Shown: positions 9,407 through 17,902 of the stretch, piece by piece
Layout: every line of letters begins with the position of its first letter
How positions within the stretch are numbered: position 1 is the stretch's first letter
Program-made: the position numbers and the translations under genes
The notes under the pieces: model-generated
Told to the model about the DNA's origin: nothing
Databases searched by the model: none
The model's input: the letters and a program-made list of their open reading frames with translations, nothing else
Source of the DNA: Corynebacterium parakroppenstedtii
Lineage (GTDB): Bacteria > Actinomycetota > Actinomycetes > Mycobacteriales > Mycobacteriaceae
Length of the DNA: 64,000 nt
Assembly: GCF_019754935.1 (NCBI RefSeq)
Contig: NZ_JAGSOA010000003.1
Coordinates: forward strand, 248,001 to 312,000
Direction: 5' to 3'

Positions 9407-10546
9407 TTAGTCGAACTTCAAGGCATACATATCTTGGTTCGTCATGCCGAGCTTCTTATCGAAGAGTTTGACTGCGAAATACGCCGATACACACGGCACG
9501 ACCGCGTAAACAAGCACGACAACCAGGATGTTCCGAACACTCCATCCCCAGCCCTCGGCATTCAGCGCTGCCAGCGGCCCAACGAGCCCGGAAATCCCGA
9601 ACCCGGCCGAAATGGGCGTACCTTGCACCCGGAAAATGCCCGCCACAATGCCACTAACGCCGCACGCAACTATGGCCGGCAACAGCGCAACAGGCCGTCG
9701 CATCATGTTGGCAACCTGAACTTTCGCGGATCCCACCACATGCACAAGCGATCCGCCCGGCCCATTCACTTTCCACCCGGCCCACATCATGGTGAAGGCA
9801 ACGGCGCAGCATCCAACGTTCGCCACGCCCGACGCAATACCGGACAGGAAGATAGCGGTGGCAATACCGACCGTCGAAATTGGCGATGCCATCATCACGC
9901 CGAAAGCAATGCCCAGGATCAGCCCCATCACGATGGGCTGCAGATCCGCCGCTCCGACGACGAGGTCCCCCAGCCACTTCGTGAACACCAGCACCGCCGG
10001 GTACGTCACAAATTTACCGAGACCACCGGCTATCACGATGACCGTCGGCGGAAGTACCAAGATGGTGTAGCTCTTCAGCCTGTCACCAATGAGGAGAATC
10101 ATGATGACGGCAAAGGCAGCGGTCAGGCCGGTGTTGATCACCAGCCCGGTACCTTTGAGCTGGAGGAATCCGTCGGAATTTATCCCCTTGACGACACCCG
10201 ATCCCATCACGGCCGAGATCGCGACGGTGGCGGTCTGAATGTGCGTCATTTTGAATTGCATCGCAACCAGGAGGCCGATGGCTATCGGCAACATACTGGA
10301 GGCGACGGACACCATCCCGATGATTTCCTTCCCCTGCGGGAACACGGGAAGCAGGGCCTTGAATAGCTCTCCTAACAGCGCTTGGGGCACCAATGCCACA
10401 ACAACGGCAACCGAAATGCCGTTGAGGACATTCATGGTGAATTCGCCCAAACCCATTCGGGGCGAATACCGCTCCCCTGTCTGAGTGTTGTTAATAGGTG
10501 ATTCGTCAAGCTGAACACGTTGCTCAGGGGCTGCTGCTTCTTTCAT
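9407..10546 (-). CDS. PTS transporter subunit IIC (PTS_EIIC_2-type), orphan
   Basis: This 379-residue integral membrane protein has about nine to ten hydrophobic segments and a short hydrophilic N-terminus (about 1-30). Segments such as GLGEFTMNVLNGISVAVVVALVP and the Gly-rich GFGISGLVGPLAAL resemble the PTS_EIIC_2 group of PTS sugar permeases. The substrate is not predictable. No EIIA, EIIB, HPr or sugar-metabolism gene is adjacent, so if it is a real PTS permease the partner domains must be encoded elsewhere. The ATG has GGAAG at the right spacing. It sits between grpE and dnaJ, which are normally neighbours, so it looks inserted into the heat-shock operon. Codon use is not obviously foreign. 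Confidence 0.75.
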   Translation of the reverse strand: MKEAAAPEQRVQLDESPINNTQTGERYSPRMGLGEFTMNVLNGISVAVVVALVPQALLGELFKALLPVFPQGKEIIGMVSVASSMLPIAIGLLVAMQFKMTHIQTATVAISAVMGSGVVKGINSDGFLQLKGTGLVINTGLTAAFAVIMILLIGDRLKSYTILVLPPTVIVIAGGLGKFVTYPAVLVFTKWLGDLVVGAADLQPIVMGLILGIAFGVMMASPISTVGIATAIFLSGIASGVANVGCCAVAFTMMWAGWKVNGPGGSLVHVVGSAKVQVANMMRRPVALLPAIVACGVSGIVAGIFRVQGTPISAGFGISGLVGPLAALNAEGWGWSVRNILVVVLVYAVVPCVSAYFAVKLFDKKLGMTNQDMYALKFD

Positions 10547-11058
10547 AAAGCTTCCATCATTGGGGAACTGATAACTAGGCGGGAAACTAGTGGCTCACTG
10601 CGCGGAGTTAATTGTGAAAGGAGACCATACCAAAAAGGGACGGTGGCTTCACCCGTTTTGTACGACGACTACGCCATGTTTCATGGCGGCCATCGCGGGA
10701 TCGGCCTCGTACCCAGGAATTGCACCTAAGAATTGCGCTTCACGCAGACGCCTATATGTACTGCCGACGATTGGGCCAGCTGTGCACATAGTATGCCCGG
10801 GACTCTATTTAATTCGCCAGTGAAGGATATTTTGTTTCAGTAAGCTACTGGGGCTGCAATTCTGCGTATTACGGGCACTACGGGGCACTACGAGGAGGCG
10901 ACGGAGGAGAAAGCAGGCACGAGCAACGCGCTGCACTCATCCAGCTCCAACGCTCATCAACGCATGAAAAAGCCCGGGCGGCTATTAACCACCCGGGCTA
11001 AAGATAAGAGCTAAAGATAAGGGTTACTCACGATGACCCATGGTCAGGGCCGGCCCAA
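10547..11058. other. Intergenic region between PTS permease and grpE
   Basis: About 510 bases. It contains the promoter-proximal region of the PTS permease and the grpE terminator at 10967-10999. No gene is supported; the open frames on the plus strand here are short and lack ribosome binding sites. Confidence 0.6.
10967..10999 (-). terminator. Intrinsic terminator after dnaK-grpE
   Basis: An 11-bp stem (AGCCCGGGCGG paired with CCACCCGGGCT, one G-T wobble) with a 7-base loop is followed by a T run on the minus strand. It lies about 60 bases past the grpE stop. It separates grpE from the PTS gene and therefore from dnaJ. Confidence 0.85.
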
Positions 11059-11820
11059 TCACTCTGGATCGCCGATCACGACCATTGCTGTTCGCAACAC
11101 GCGGTCGCCCATTCGGTACCCGGCGCGCAGAACCGTCGCCACGGTTTTCTCGTCGCCAGATGACATGTCTTGAACGGCCTCGTGGAAGTTGGGGTCGAAA
11201 GCATCGCCTTCCTGGCCGAACTTTTCAACACCCAAATCCGCGATCAGCTTGGTGAATTTGTCCGAGAAGACCTTGAGTGGCCCTTCCTCTTTCAAATCGC
11301 CGTGCTTTTCCGCAAGGTCGAAGTCATCCGCCATAGGCAGGAGGTCACTCGCGACTTGCGCCTTGGCCAGCTCGAATGTGGCCGCCCGATCGCGCTCAGC
11401 CCGACGCCGGTAGTTGGTGTACTCGGCGGAGACTCGCTTCAGATCGGCAGTCATTTCTTCGAGTTGCTTCTCGACGGGGGACGCGGCACCAGCACCAGGC
11501 ACACCAGCACCAGGCACACCAGCACCATCATCAACGGGCTCTTGCCCCTCGTCCTGGAGGTCGCGGGCAGCATCGTCTTCGGCGGATTCGACCGCTACGT
11601 CGGGATCGTCTTGAAGACCATCTACTTCAGCGTCGATGTCGTCAAGCTCTTCGGCAACGTTCTCACCGTCGACGGCCCCTTCCGGAGCGTCTCCGTTGGG
11701 CGTTTCCTGTGCGAGGCGGGCTTCGTCCACCGCAGCTTCGGCCTCGTTGGGGGATGCGCCTTCGGGGTCTGTGTTGGCCGGCGCACCCGGGTCATCGGGC
11801 ATGTCGTTGCCTAGACTCAC
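11059..11820 (-). CDS. grpE: Nucleotide exchange factor GrpE
   Basis: GrpE releases ADP from DnaK and so restarts the chaperone cycle. It has 253 residues, longer than many GrpE proteins. A very acidic, Ala/Glu/Asp-rich N-terminal region (about 1-105) contains a short GAGVP repeat encoded by 12-bp DNA repeats. It is followed by the coiled-coil and beta domain ([42 protein letters not shown]). The ATG overlaps the dnaK stop by four bases (ATGA), so translation is coupled. An intrinsic terminator follows. Confidence 0.95.
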   Translation of the reverse strand: MSLGNDMPDDPGAPANTDPEGASPNEAEAAVDEARLAQETPNGDAPEGAVDGENVAEELDDIDAEVDGLQDDPDVAVESAEDDAARDLQDEGQEPVDDGAGVPGAGVPGAGAASPVEKQLEEMTADLKRVSAEYTNYRRRAERDRAATFELAKAQVASDLLPMADDFDLAEKHGDLKEEGPLKVFSDKFTKLIADLGVEKFGQEGDAFDPNFHEAVQDMSSGDEKTVATVLRAGYRMGDRVLRTAMVVIGDPE

Positions 11821-13694
11821 TTGTCATCATCCTTCTTGTCTTCGTCGACTACCTCGGCGTCAACAACGTTGGGGTCGGAGTTGTCAGATCCAGCGTCGGC
11901 ACCCGCGGCACCTGCGGCACCTGCGCCACCGGCAGCTCCACCGTTGGCAGCCTCGGACTCGTACAGGGACTTGCCCATCTCCTGAGACTCTGCGGACAGC
12001 TTCTCAACAGCGGACTTGATGGCCTCGATGTCGTCACCCTTCAGGGCTTCGTCGACACCCTTGGCAGCTTCCTCAACCTTGTCCTGGATGTCCTGGGAGA
12101 CCTTCTCCTTGTTGTCGTCGACGAACTTGCGGGTCTGGTAAACCATGGACTCCGCAGAGTTGCGAACTTCCTGCTCCTCGCGACGCTTCTTGTCCTCTTC
12201 CGCGTGAGCCTCGGCGTCCTTCACCATGCGATCGATCTCGTCCTGGGATAGGCCAGAACCGTCCTGGATCTTAATGGTGTTTTCCTTACCGGTGCCCTTA
12301 TCCTTCGCGGTGACGTGGACAATACCGTTGGCGTCGATGTCGAACGTGACCTCGATCTGCGGGATACCACGCGGAGCCGGCGCAATTCCGCCCAACTCGA
12401 AGGAACCGAGCAGTTTGTTAGCCGACGCCATCTCGCGCTCACCCTGGAAGACCTGGATCTGAACGGAAGGCTGGTTGTCTTCCGCCGTGGTGAAGGTCTC
12501 GGACCGCTTCGTCGGGATGGTCGTGTTGCGTTCGATGAGCTTGGTCATCACGCCGCCCTTGGTTTCAATACCGAGGGATAGCGGGGTGACATCCAGAAGC
12601 AGAACGTCCTTGACCTCGCCGCGCAGCACACCGGCCTGGAGAGCAGCACCGACAGCGACAACCTCATCCGGGTTAACGCCCTTGTTCGGCTCTTTACCGC
12701 CGGTCAACTCCTTGACCAGGTCGGTGACGGCTGGCATACGGGTCGAACCGCCGACGAGAACCACGTGGTCGATGTCAGAAACGGAAATGCCGGCGTCGGA
12801 AAGAACCTGCTGGAACGGCTTACGGGTGCGGTCCAGGAGATCCTGGGTAATGCGCTGGAATTCCGTGCGGGACAGCGTCTCGTCGAGGAAGAGCGGATTC
12901 TTGTCCTCGTCAACCGTGATGTACGGCAGGTTGATGCTGGTCTGCTGCGAGGAAGACAGCTCAATCTTGGCTTTCTCAGCGGCCTCACGCAGACGCTGCA
13001 TAGCCATCTTGTCCTTGGTCAGGTCAATGCCGTGTGATGACTTGAACTTGTCGGTCAGCCAGTCAACGATGCGCTGATCCCAGTCATCGCCACCGAGCTT
13101 GTTGTCACCGTTGGTTGCGCGGACCTCAACAACACCCTCGCCGATCTCCAGGAGGGAGACGTCGAAGGTACCGCCACCGAGGTCGTACACCAGGATGGTC
13201 TGGTCGTCTTCGCCCTTTTCAAGGCCATACGCCAGCGCGGCAGCCGTCGGCTCGTTCACAATACGAAGCACGTTGAGGCCTGCAATCTGGCCAGCGTCCT
13301 TCGTCGCCTGACGCTGAGCGTCGGAGAAGTAAGCCGGGACGGTAATAACGGCGTCGGTCACGTCCTCGCCGAGGTAGCTCTCAGCGTCTCTCTTCAGTTT
13401 TTGAAGAATACGGGCGGAAATCTCCTGCGCCGTGTACTTCTTATCGTCAATATCGACATTCCAGGAGTCGTCGCCGATGTGGCGCTTAACTGAGCGAATA
13501 GTGCGGTCAACGTTGGTCACGGCCTGGTTCTTTGCCGACTGCCCAACGAGCACCTCGCCGTTCTTCGAAAAAGCTACAACCGACGGCGTCGTCCGCGAGC
13601 CCTCGGAGTTAGCGATAACGGTGGGGTCTCCACCTTCCAAAACGGATACCACTGAGTTCGTAGTACCCAAGTCAATTCCAACTGCACGTCCCAT
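11817..13694 (-). CDS. dnaK: Chaperone protein DnaK (Hsp70)
   Basis: This is the ATP-dependent Hsp70 chaperone and, in actinobacteria, HspR co-repressor. At 625 residues it has normal length. It shows the N-terminal phosphate loop [25 protein letters not shown], the [10 protein letters not shown] motif, [10 protein letters not shown], the linker [10 protein letters not shown], a substrate-binding domain and an acidic Gly/Ala-rich C-terminal tail. The ATG at 13694 follows a purine-rich ribosome binding site. Two HAIR-like operators lie upstream. It is first in the dnaK-grpE operon. Confidence 0.98.
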   Translation of the reverse strand: MGRAVGIDLGTTNSVVSVLEGGDPTVIANSEGSRTTPSVVAFSKNGEVLVGQSAKNQAVTNVDRTIRSVKRHIGDDSWNVDIDDKKYTAQEISARILQKLKRDAESYLGEDVTDAVITVPAYFSDAQRQATKDAGQIAGLNVLRIVNEPTAAALAYGLEKGEDDQTILVYDLGGGTFDVSLLEIGEGVVEVRATNGDNKLGGDDWDQRIVDWLTDKFKSSHGIDLTKDKMAMQRLREAAEKAKIELSSSQQTSINLPYITVDEDKNPLFLDETLSRTEFQRITQDLLDRTRKPFQQVLSDAGISVSDIDHVVLVGGSTRMPAVTDLVKELTGGKEPNKGVNPDEVVAVGAALQAGVLRGEVKDVLLLDVTPLSLGIETKGGVMTKLIERNTTIPTKRSETFTTAEDNQPSVQIQVFQGEREMASANKLLGSFELGGIAPAPRGIPQIEVTFDIDANGIVHVTAKDKGTGKENTIKIQDGSGLSQDEIDRMVKDAEAHAEEDKKRREEQEVRNSAESMVYQTRKFVDDNKEKVSQDIQDKVEEAAKGVDEALKGDDIEAIKSAVEKLSAESQEMGKSLYESEAANGGAAGGAGAAGAAGADAGSDNSDPNVVDAEVVDEDKKDDDK

Positions 13695-13813
13695 TATCTG
13701 TGTTTCCTTTCGTTACATTTGTTGTGCCCGGCGGATCATTCGGCGGCCGCTCTCGGCTTTCGCCTGCGGTCCTGCCCGTGATCTCACCCGGAGCATCTAC
13801 GTATTTGTATGAG

Positions 13814-13834
13814 GCTGAGTGAATCAGACTCAAC
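13814..13834 (-). promoter_or_regulatory. HAIR-like operator, dnaK-proximal
   Basis: GCTGAGT-N7-ACTCAAC matches 11 of 14 arm positions of the HAIR consensus. On the minus strand it overlaps a TTGAGT element with a CATACA/ATACAA-like -10 about 17 bases further on. It may therefore sit on the -35 region of dnaK. Confidence 0.6.
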
Positions 13835-13879
13835 GACCTGTCACAGTCTGACCCAGAAGACTCAGGCTTGTCAAGCTAA

Positions 13880-13900
13880 CTTGAGTCTTACTCGCTCAAC
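13880..13900 (-). promoter_or_regulatory. HAIR-like operator, dnaK-distal
   Basis: CTTGAGT-N7-GCTCAAC matches 12 of 14 arm positions of the HAIR consensus. Paired with the site 66 bases closer to dnaK it gives the double-operator arrangement known from actinobacterial dnaK promoters. Confidence 0.65.
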
Positions 13901-14160
13901 CTTGCGACATTAGATGTAACGACGACGTGCTCAAAGTTATTCCACACGACTCAATTTTTCTTATCGACGCTGGTCAGGATGGTGTTTTTAGTGCACGGAA
14001 GTGGCTCCCCGTATGTGTGGCGGGTGTCCATAGCCGACGTTTTTCGCGCGTTCCCGTGTGCATAGCCGACCTTGATGGCCGACGTTTCCCGCACAAGGTT
14101 GAGCCCCCGTGGGAAGTTTTAGTGTGCGCACCGGCAGGGCTATCGTCGGCGCACACACCA

Positions 14161-14586
14161 TTAACGCGTGTGCTCATCGAGCCACCCTTTCAGAACAACG
14201 GCATGATTAAACACACGATCTTTCGCTGCAAAGACCAAGATGATGTTTCCTCCCGACGCTGCCCGATCACATAACTCCCCCACCTGAGCAGCCTCCGAAT
14301 CGGAGTCGGCGTCCGAGCTGTCGCCGTCGCCACCCGATGCGGTGGCGTCTTTATAGCTGGCCAAGCGCTCATCCAGCTCAGAGCGATACCTATCCGCGAA
14401 TTCAGCAAAGCGCGCTGGGTCATGGCCCCAGTCTTTCCGCAGCTCCGGTGAGGGAGCGAGGCCCTTCAACCATTCATCAACTGGCGCCGTGGCTTTCTTC
14501 ACCCCGCGCGGCCACAGCCGGTCCACGAGAATCCGCGTCCCCTCCCCTTCCGCCGGGTGATCGTGAATCTTTTCCGTCGTGATCAT
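14161..14586 (-). CDS. DUF488 family protein (YeaO-like)
   Basis: Family signatures visible include RILVDRLWPRGVKK and the WLKGLAPSPELRKDWGHDP segment typical of short DUF488/YeaO proteins. These are small cytosolic proteins of uncertain role. I place the start at the ATG at 14586, which has AGGAGG seven bases upstream; this gives 141 residues. The frame extends 10 codons further up, but without a ribosome binding site. A Ser/Asp/Gly-rich stretch (about residues 85-105) is inserted before the C-terminal part. No operon partner. Confidence 0.85.
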   Translation of the reverse strand: MITTEKIHDHPAEGEGTRILVDRLWPRGVKKATAPVDEWLKGLAPSPELRKDWGHDPARFAEFADRYRSELDERLASYKDATASGGDGDSSDADSDSEAAQVGELCDRAASGGNIILVFAAKDRVFNHAVVLKGWLDEHTR

Positions 14587-14715
14587 GGCATAACCTCCTG
14601 CGCTCTCACTCCACACTTACGCCTTTTCACCCCGAACGTAAATGGCCTCAGCCGACGCGACTGGCCTCTTCCGCGCGAATGTTTTCTTCCGCGCGAAAAA
14701 GCTCTACCCGCACGA

Positions 14716-15144
14716 TCAGACGCTCTTCCCCCACGCATAGGCACACCATGCGGCCCAACCACTCACAAACAATTCCACCGGAATGGTCACAACGGCACTG
14801 CCGATATTCGGAAACGACGTGGTCACGTCGGCAATTGCGTCGACAAGCAATAAAGCAGCAACACCCCACAAACCCGCAGCAGCGTGGGGTCGGCGCTTGA
14901 GCACCCACCAGGCGCTTGTCCATAGGGCGGCTATTTCTGCGCAATCCAAAGCAATCCAGCCCAGCACGCCCGGGAATGGCATCGTGAACAGCAGAATTAT
15001 CATCCACGGGATGAGAGCTGCGCCCATGACAAACAGGATTCCCGCCAGTACGCAATCGGCACGGCGGCCGGCGCCTAAATACCTGTGCCGCTTTTTCTCA
15101 TGTGAAAAGCAATCATGATCCTTATTGAATGCGAATTTACTCAC
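14716..15144 (-). CDS. Hypothetical membrane protein, about four TM segments
   Basis: The GTG at 15144 gives 142 residues. A basic N-terminus with HEKKRHR is followed by about four hydrophobic segments (ILFVMGAALIPWMIILLF; VLGWIALDCAEIAALWTSAWW; AAGLWGVAALLLVDAIADV; VVTIPVELFVSGWAAWCAYAW). The frame stays open 77 codons further upstream, but that part is rich in Arg, Cys and His, does not look coding and has no ribosome binding site. The start is therefore uncertain. I do not recognise a family. Confidence 0.55.
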   Translation of the reverse strand: MSKFAFNKDHDCFSHEKKRHRYLGAGRRADCVLAGILFVMGAALIPWMIILLFTMPFPGVLGWIALDCAEIAALWTSAWWVLKRRPHAAAGLWGVAALLLVDAIADVTTSFPNIGSAVVTIPVELFVSGWAAWCAYAWGKSV

Positions 15145-15651
15145 CAGCCATTTTTTAATCGTGGACCTATCAACTCGTCGGCGAAAACCCGACGCGTGAT
15201 GATGGCCAGATGCATGATGGTAACGAGAGGAACATTGTTTGGCCGCGGACGTTACATAGTCGAAGAGATCGCGAGCACCCACGTGCCGATACATTCTCGC
15301 CCTAGACATAGCATTCACCCGGCGCGCATTCACCCGGCATGAAACCACCAAACATATTTTCAGACATGTATTCACCAGACATCGTGTTAACCGATCCCCT
15401 CACCTACGTTTAGTAAAAAGTTCACTATGCGCCACTCTGAGATCATTCCCAACGTTGGATCACTCAATACGGGATCACAGTGAGTGGATTCCGTTGACCA
15501 TGTAATACCTCACGGGCAAACACTACGAGCCCGGAACTAGATCGACTCTAGCTCCGGGCTCGTAGAGCATGTACTCAGGTACTCGCTTAAAGCCTTACGC
15601 TTACGTTGTCACTCCGCGCGGTGTATCGCGAACACCCTACGTTTTTATTCT
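15145..15651. other. Intergenic region with strong hairpin
   Basis: About 500 bases between two minus-strand membrane-protein genes. It contains the near-perfect 19-bp hairpin at 15523-15565 and a short direct repeat of CATTCACCCGGC near 15310-15330. No supported gene. Confidence 0.6.
15523..15565. repeat. Near-perfect 19-bp inverted repeat with 5-base loop
   Basis: CTACGAGCCCGGA(A)CTAGA pairs with its complement after the loop TCGAC, with one G-T/A-C position. No T run follows on either strand. It lies 87 bases downstream of the GlsB-like gene and is either a bidirectional hairpin terminator or an RNA stability element. Confidence 0.65.
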
Positions 15652-15945
15652 CTACCTCTTCTTGGTTACTAGACCAACAATCCACAAAAGGATTACCGCA
15701 CCAAGCAAACAGGTAAGGAAGCTGAAGAACTTTCCTCCACCTTCGACATCAAATCCGACTGCACCGAGCAGCCATCCTCCGAGGAAACCGCCGATAATAC
15801 CAACGATGATATTGAGCGGGACGCCCATTTGAGCGTCGGTACCCATGATCTTCGATGCGATCCATCCGGCGAGGCCACCGATAATGATCCACCCAATAAT
15901 TCCGAGCGGTGGAGCGGATGCCGCAGCCAAAATAACTTCGTTCAT
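15652..15945 (-). CDS. GlsB/YeaQ/YmgE family stress-response membrane protein
   Basis: This 97-residue protein has three hydrophobic helices and the family pattern GIIGWIIIGGLAGWIASKIMG followed by NIIVGIIGGFLGGWLLGAVG. Proteins of this group (transglycosylase-associated protein family) are small Gly-rich inner-membrane proteins induced by envelope or acid stress; the mechanism is unknown. Compared with the usual 80-85 residues it has a slightly longer N-terminus. The ATG has AAAGG eight bases upstream. Monocistronic by spacing. Confidence 0.88.
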   Translation of the reverse strand: MNEVILAAASAPPLGIIGWIIIGGLAGWIASKIMGTDAQMGVPLNIIVGIIGGFLGGWLLGAVGFDVEGGGKFFSFLTCLLGAVILLWIVGLVTKKR

Positions 15946-16334
15946 CAGTCAAACCTTTCTCATATTTTTACAACGGGCCACTGATGAGGAAACTGCGTTG
16001 TTCTTCCGCCACAGTCATGCCCGAGGAATACCGGATGGCTAGTACATGAGCTACTCCAAAACCATGTACAAGCCTCGTCACAACAGAGTTTACTAGGAAA
16101 TCTTATGTGTCGGTAGAAAGTACAGCGAGTAATCGGGAAACAGAAACGTGCCAACGTTTGACAAGCAATGCCATTTTCCCGCCACGACCAGCGCAGCCAA
16201 CGGGAACGACATCGTACCCGCCCCATTCACGCCGCGTATACAAAAACACTAAGCTAGTTATCGCATTATTACTGTGGGACCCTGCACCCGCATGTATATT
16301 GTCCCGTATCACTTTTACAGCCCGAGGATGACGA
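15946..16334. other. Divergent intergenic region
   Basis: About 390 bases between the divergent GlsB-like gene and the low-complexity membrane protein gene; it must contain both promoters. I see no clear operator, terminator or small gene. Confidence 0.5.
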
Positions 16335-17840
16335 ATGAGCACAACCCCCTCCGACCCGACTTCACGGTCTGATTCGGAAGGCTATTCCAACCAACCCAAT
16401 GACCAGTTTTTCACAGAAAACCGGCCCAACTCGGGCAGCTCATTCGAACAGCGTCGTGCGGAAGAACAACGCCAAGGGCAAGAACAGCGTGCAGAGGGAA
16501 CTCAGCACCCAGGGGAAGAACGAGGTCAGGACACCACTGAGCCCAGCTCTTCACACAGTTCTTCGACCAATGCCCCTATCGATGCTGAGTTTGCCGACGT
16601 TCCGACTGCTCGCGATGTCCTTCCCGAAAATGATTCCCTCGGCGAAGACCGCGCATTTGACGAGCCAAAGGCGCACGACGCTAAATCAAACAATCCGAAC
16701 ACACAAAGCGGATTTTCGACGAATGGGGCGGCGGGTTTCCCCGTCATCACTCCCGAAATGATGCGTGAGGCTAATAGCCACACCACATCATCGGACGACG
16801 ATTCCGCAGAATCTGATACCTCCGCGCAACCGGCAAACTCTGCGCAACCGACCAGCTCTGTGCAATCGGATTCCACACAGCAGGATTCTGAGCGTCGTCA
16901 GGACGGCGCAATTAGTAGCCCAACGACGGGAAACTCAGCAAACGGCAAACCCTCGACAGTGACATCCGACGCATATCACCCGTCACCTAACACCAAGCCG
17001 CACGGATCGCGCCCCGTCGGGAGCGTATCCCAGGCTCAACCTCAAAACGGCTCGGGTGGTAAAAACGCCGGTCGGGGAAGCGTCGGCAAGGAAGATAACA
17101 ACCAAGGACGACAGGTTCCCTCAGCATCCAACACGTCGGAAACCGTAGCAGGAAACACAACGTCTCATGCTGCAGGTCGGGGATCGGCAGCTGCCTCTGG
17201 CCAATCTATCTCTAGCCAGGCAGGCTCACAAGCCGCCTCCCACGGGAGCAAAGAAGCAACCACTGACCGAGCAGACACCGATCACTCCAACGATCAGACC
17301 GACGCCGACCAGGAACCCGCAGAAAATTCGCGGAAAGAAAAGTTCAAGAACTGGATTGCCACCACACCCGCAAAAGCACTGGTCTTCGTCGTCGCTGTCT
17401 TAATTCTTGCGGCACTATTCGGCGCTATTTGGATGGCTAATAACGATAATTTCACCGTTGGTTCGTCGGAAAAAACATCAACCGCTCCGTCGGAAGATAA
17501 CCAAGCTGATCAACCCCAGCAGAACTTCCCAACCCCAGGTGGAAAGACAATCAAAGGATCGATCGGGCAAAATATCGATCTCGATGCGCGCCAAGTTCAA
17601 ATATGCGGCAGCAGCACGGGCGAATACACGCGCTCTGCTATCCCGGTCGGGTGGGACTGCTCCGTGGCGGACACGGCGCGCCAGGTCTATAACGACACTC
17701 CTAAGGACGACCGAGGGAGCATTACCATAGAGAGCCCCATTTCTGATTCGACATTCAAACTGGAATGCCAAGAATTCAAACCCGGGCTCGTGCGCTGCAA
17801 AAATAAAGACGACGATATCCACATCTACATCGGTAATTAG
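16335..17840 (+). CDS. Low-complexity single-pass membrane protein, unknown function
   Basis: This 501-residue protein has a hydrophilic, Ser/Gln/Asn/Thr-rich N-terminal region (about 1-335), probably disordered and cytoplasmic. One transmembrane helix follows (about 345-367, ALVFVVAVLILAALFGAIWM). A roughly 130-residue C-terminal part would lie outside; it carries four Cys (QICGSS, WDCSV, LECQ, VRCKN) that could form two disulfides. There is no signal peptide at the N-terminus. The ATG has GAGG upstream. It precedes alaT after 62 bases. I recognise no family; the architecture suggests an envelope-associated sensor or adaptor, which is a guess. Confidence 0.75.
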   Translation: MSTTPSDPTSRSDSEGYSNQPNDQFFTENRPNSGSSFEQRRAEEQRQGQEQRAEGTQHPGEERGQDTTEPSSSHSSSTNAPIDAEFADVPTARDVLPENDSLGEDRAFDEPKAHDAKSNNPNTQSGFSTNGAAGFPVITPEMMREANSHTTSSDDDSAESDTSAQPANSAQPTSSVQSDSTQQDSERRQDGAISSPTTGNSANGKPSTVTSDAYHPSPNTKPHGSRPVGSVSQAQPQNGSGGKNAGRGSVGKEDNNQGRQVPSASNTSETVAGNTTSHAAGRGSAAASGQSISSQAGSQAASHGSKEATTDRADTDHSNDQTDADQEPAENSRKEKFKNWIATTPAKALVFVVAVLILAALFGAIWMANNDNFTVGSSEKTSTAPSEDNQADQPQQNFPTPGGKTIKGSIGQNIDLDARQVQICGSSTGEYTRSAIPVGWDCSVADTARQVYNDTPKDDRGSITIESPISDSTFKLECQEFKPGLVRCKNKDDDIHIYIGN

Positions 17841-17902
17841 CCACAGTTGGTCATTAAAAACGAATTCACACTTTTGGCCCTGTCGCGTGGCATAGTGGTC
17901 GG

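Larger units (their letters stand above)
13695..14160. other. dnaK promoter/operator region
   Basis: About 470 bases. It holds the two HAIR-like sites listed separately and a nested palindrome around 13857-13888. The part from about 13930 to 14160 carries the word ATAGCCGAC twice, but no gene or clear signal. Confidence 0.6.

Noticed and set aside
11480..11530. Short tandem DNA repeats
   Set aside because: They encode the GAGVP low-complexity segment of GrpE; no spacer pattern and no regulatory meaning is apparent.
11376..12251. 291-codon open frame on the plus strand
   Set aside because: Antisense to grpE and dnaK, with no ribosome binding site and no recognisable domain.
15145..15375. N-terminal extension of the membrane protein ending at 14716
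   Set aside because: The extra 77 codons are Arg/His/Cys-rich, unlike coding sequence, and have no ribosome binding site; the GTG at 15144 is preferred.
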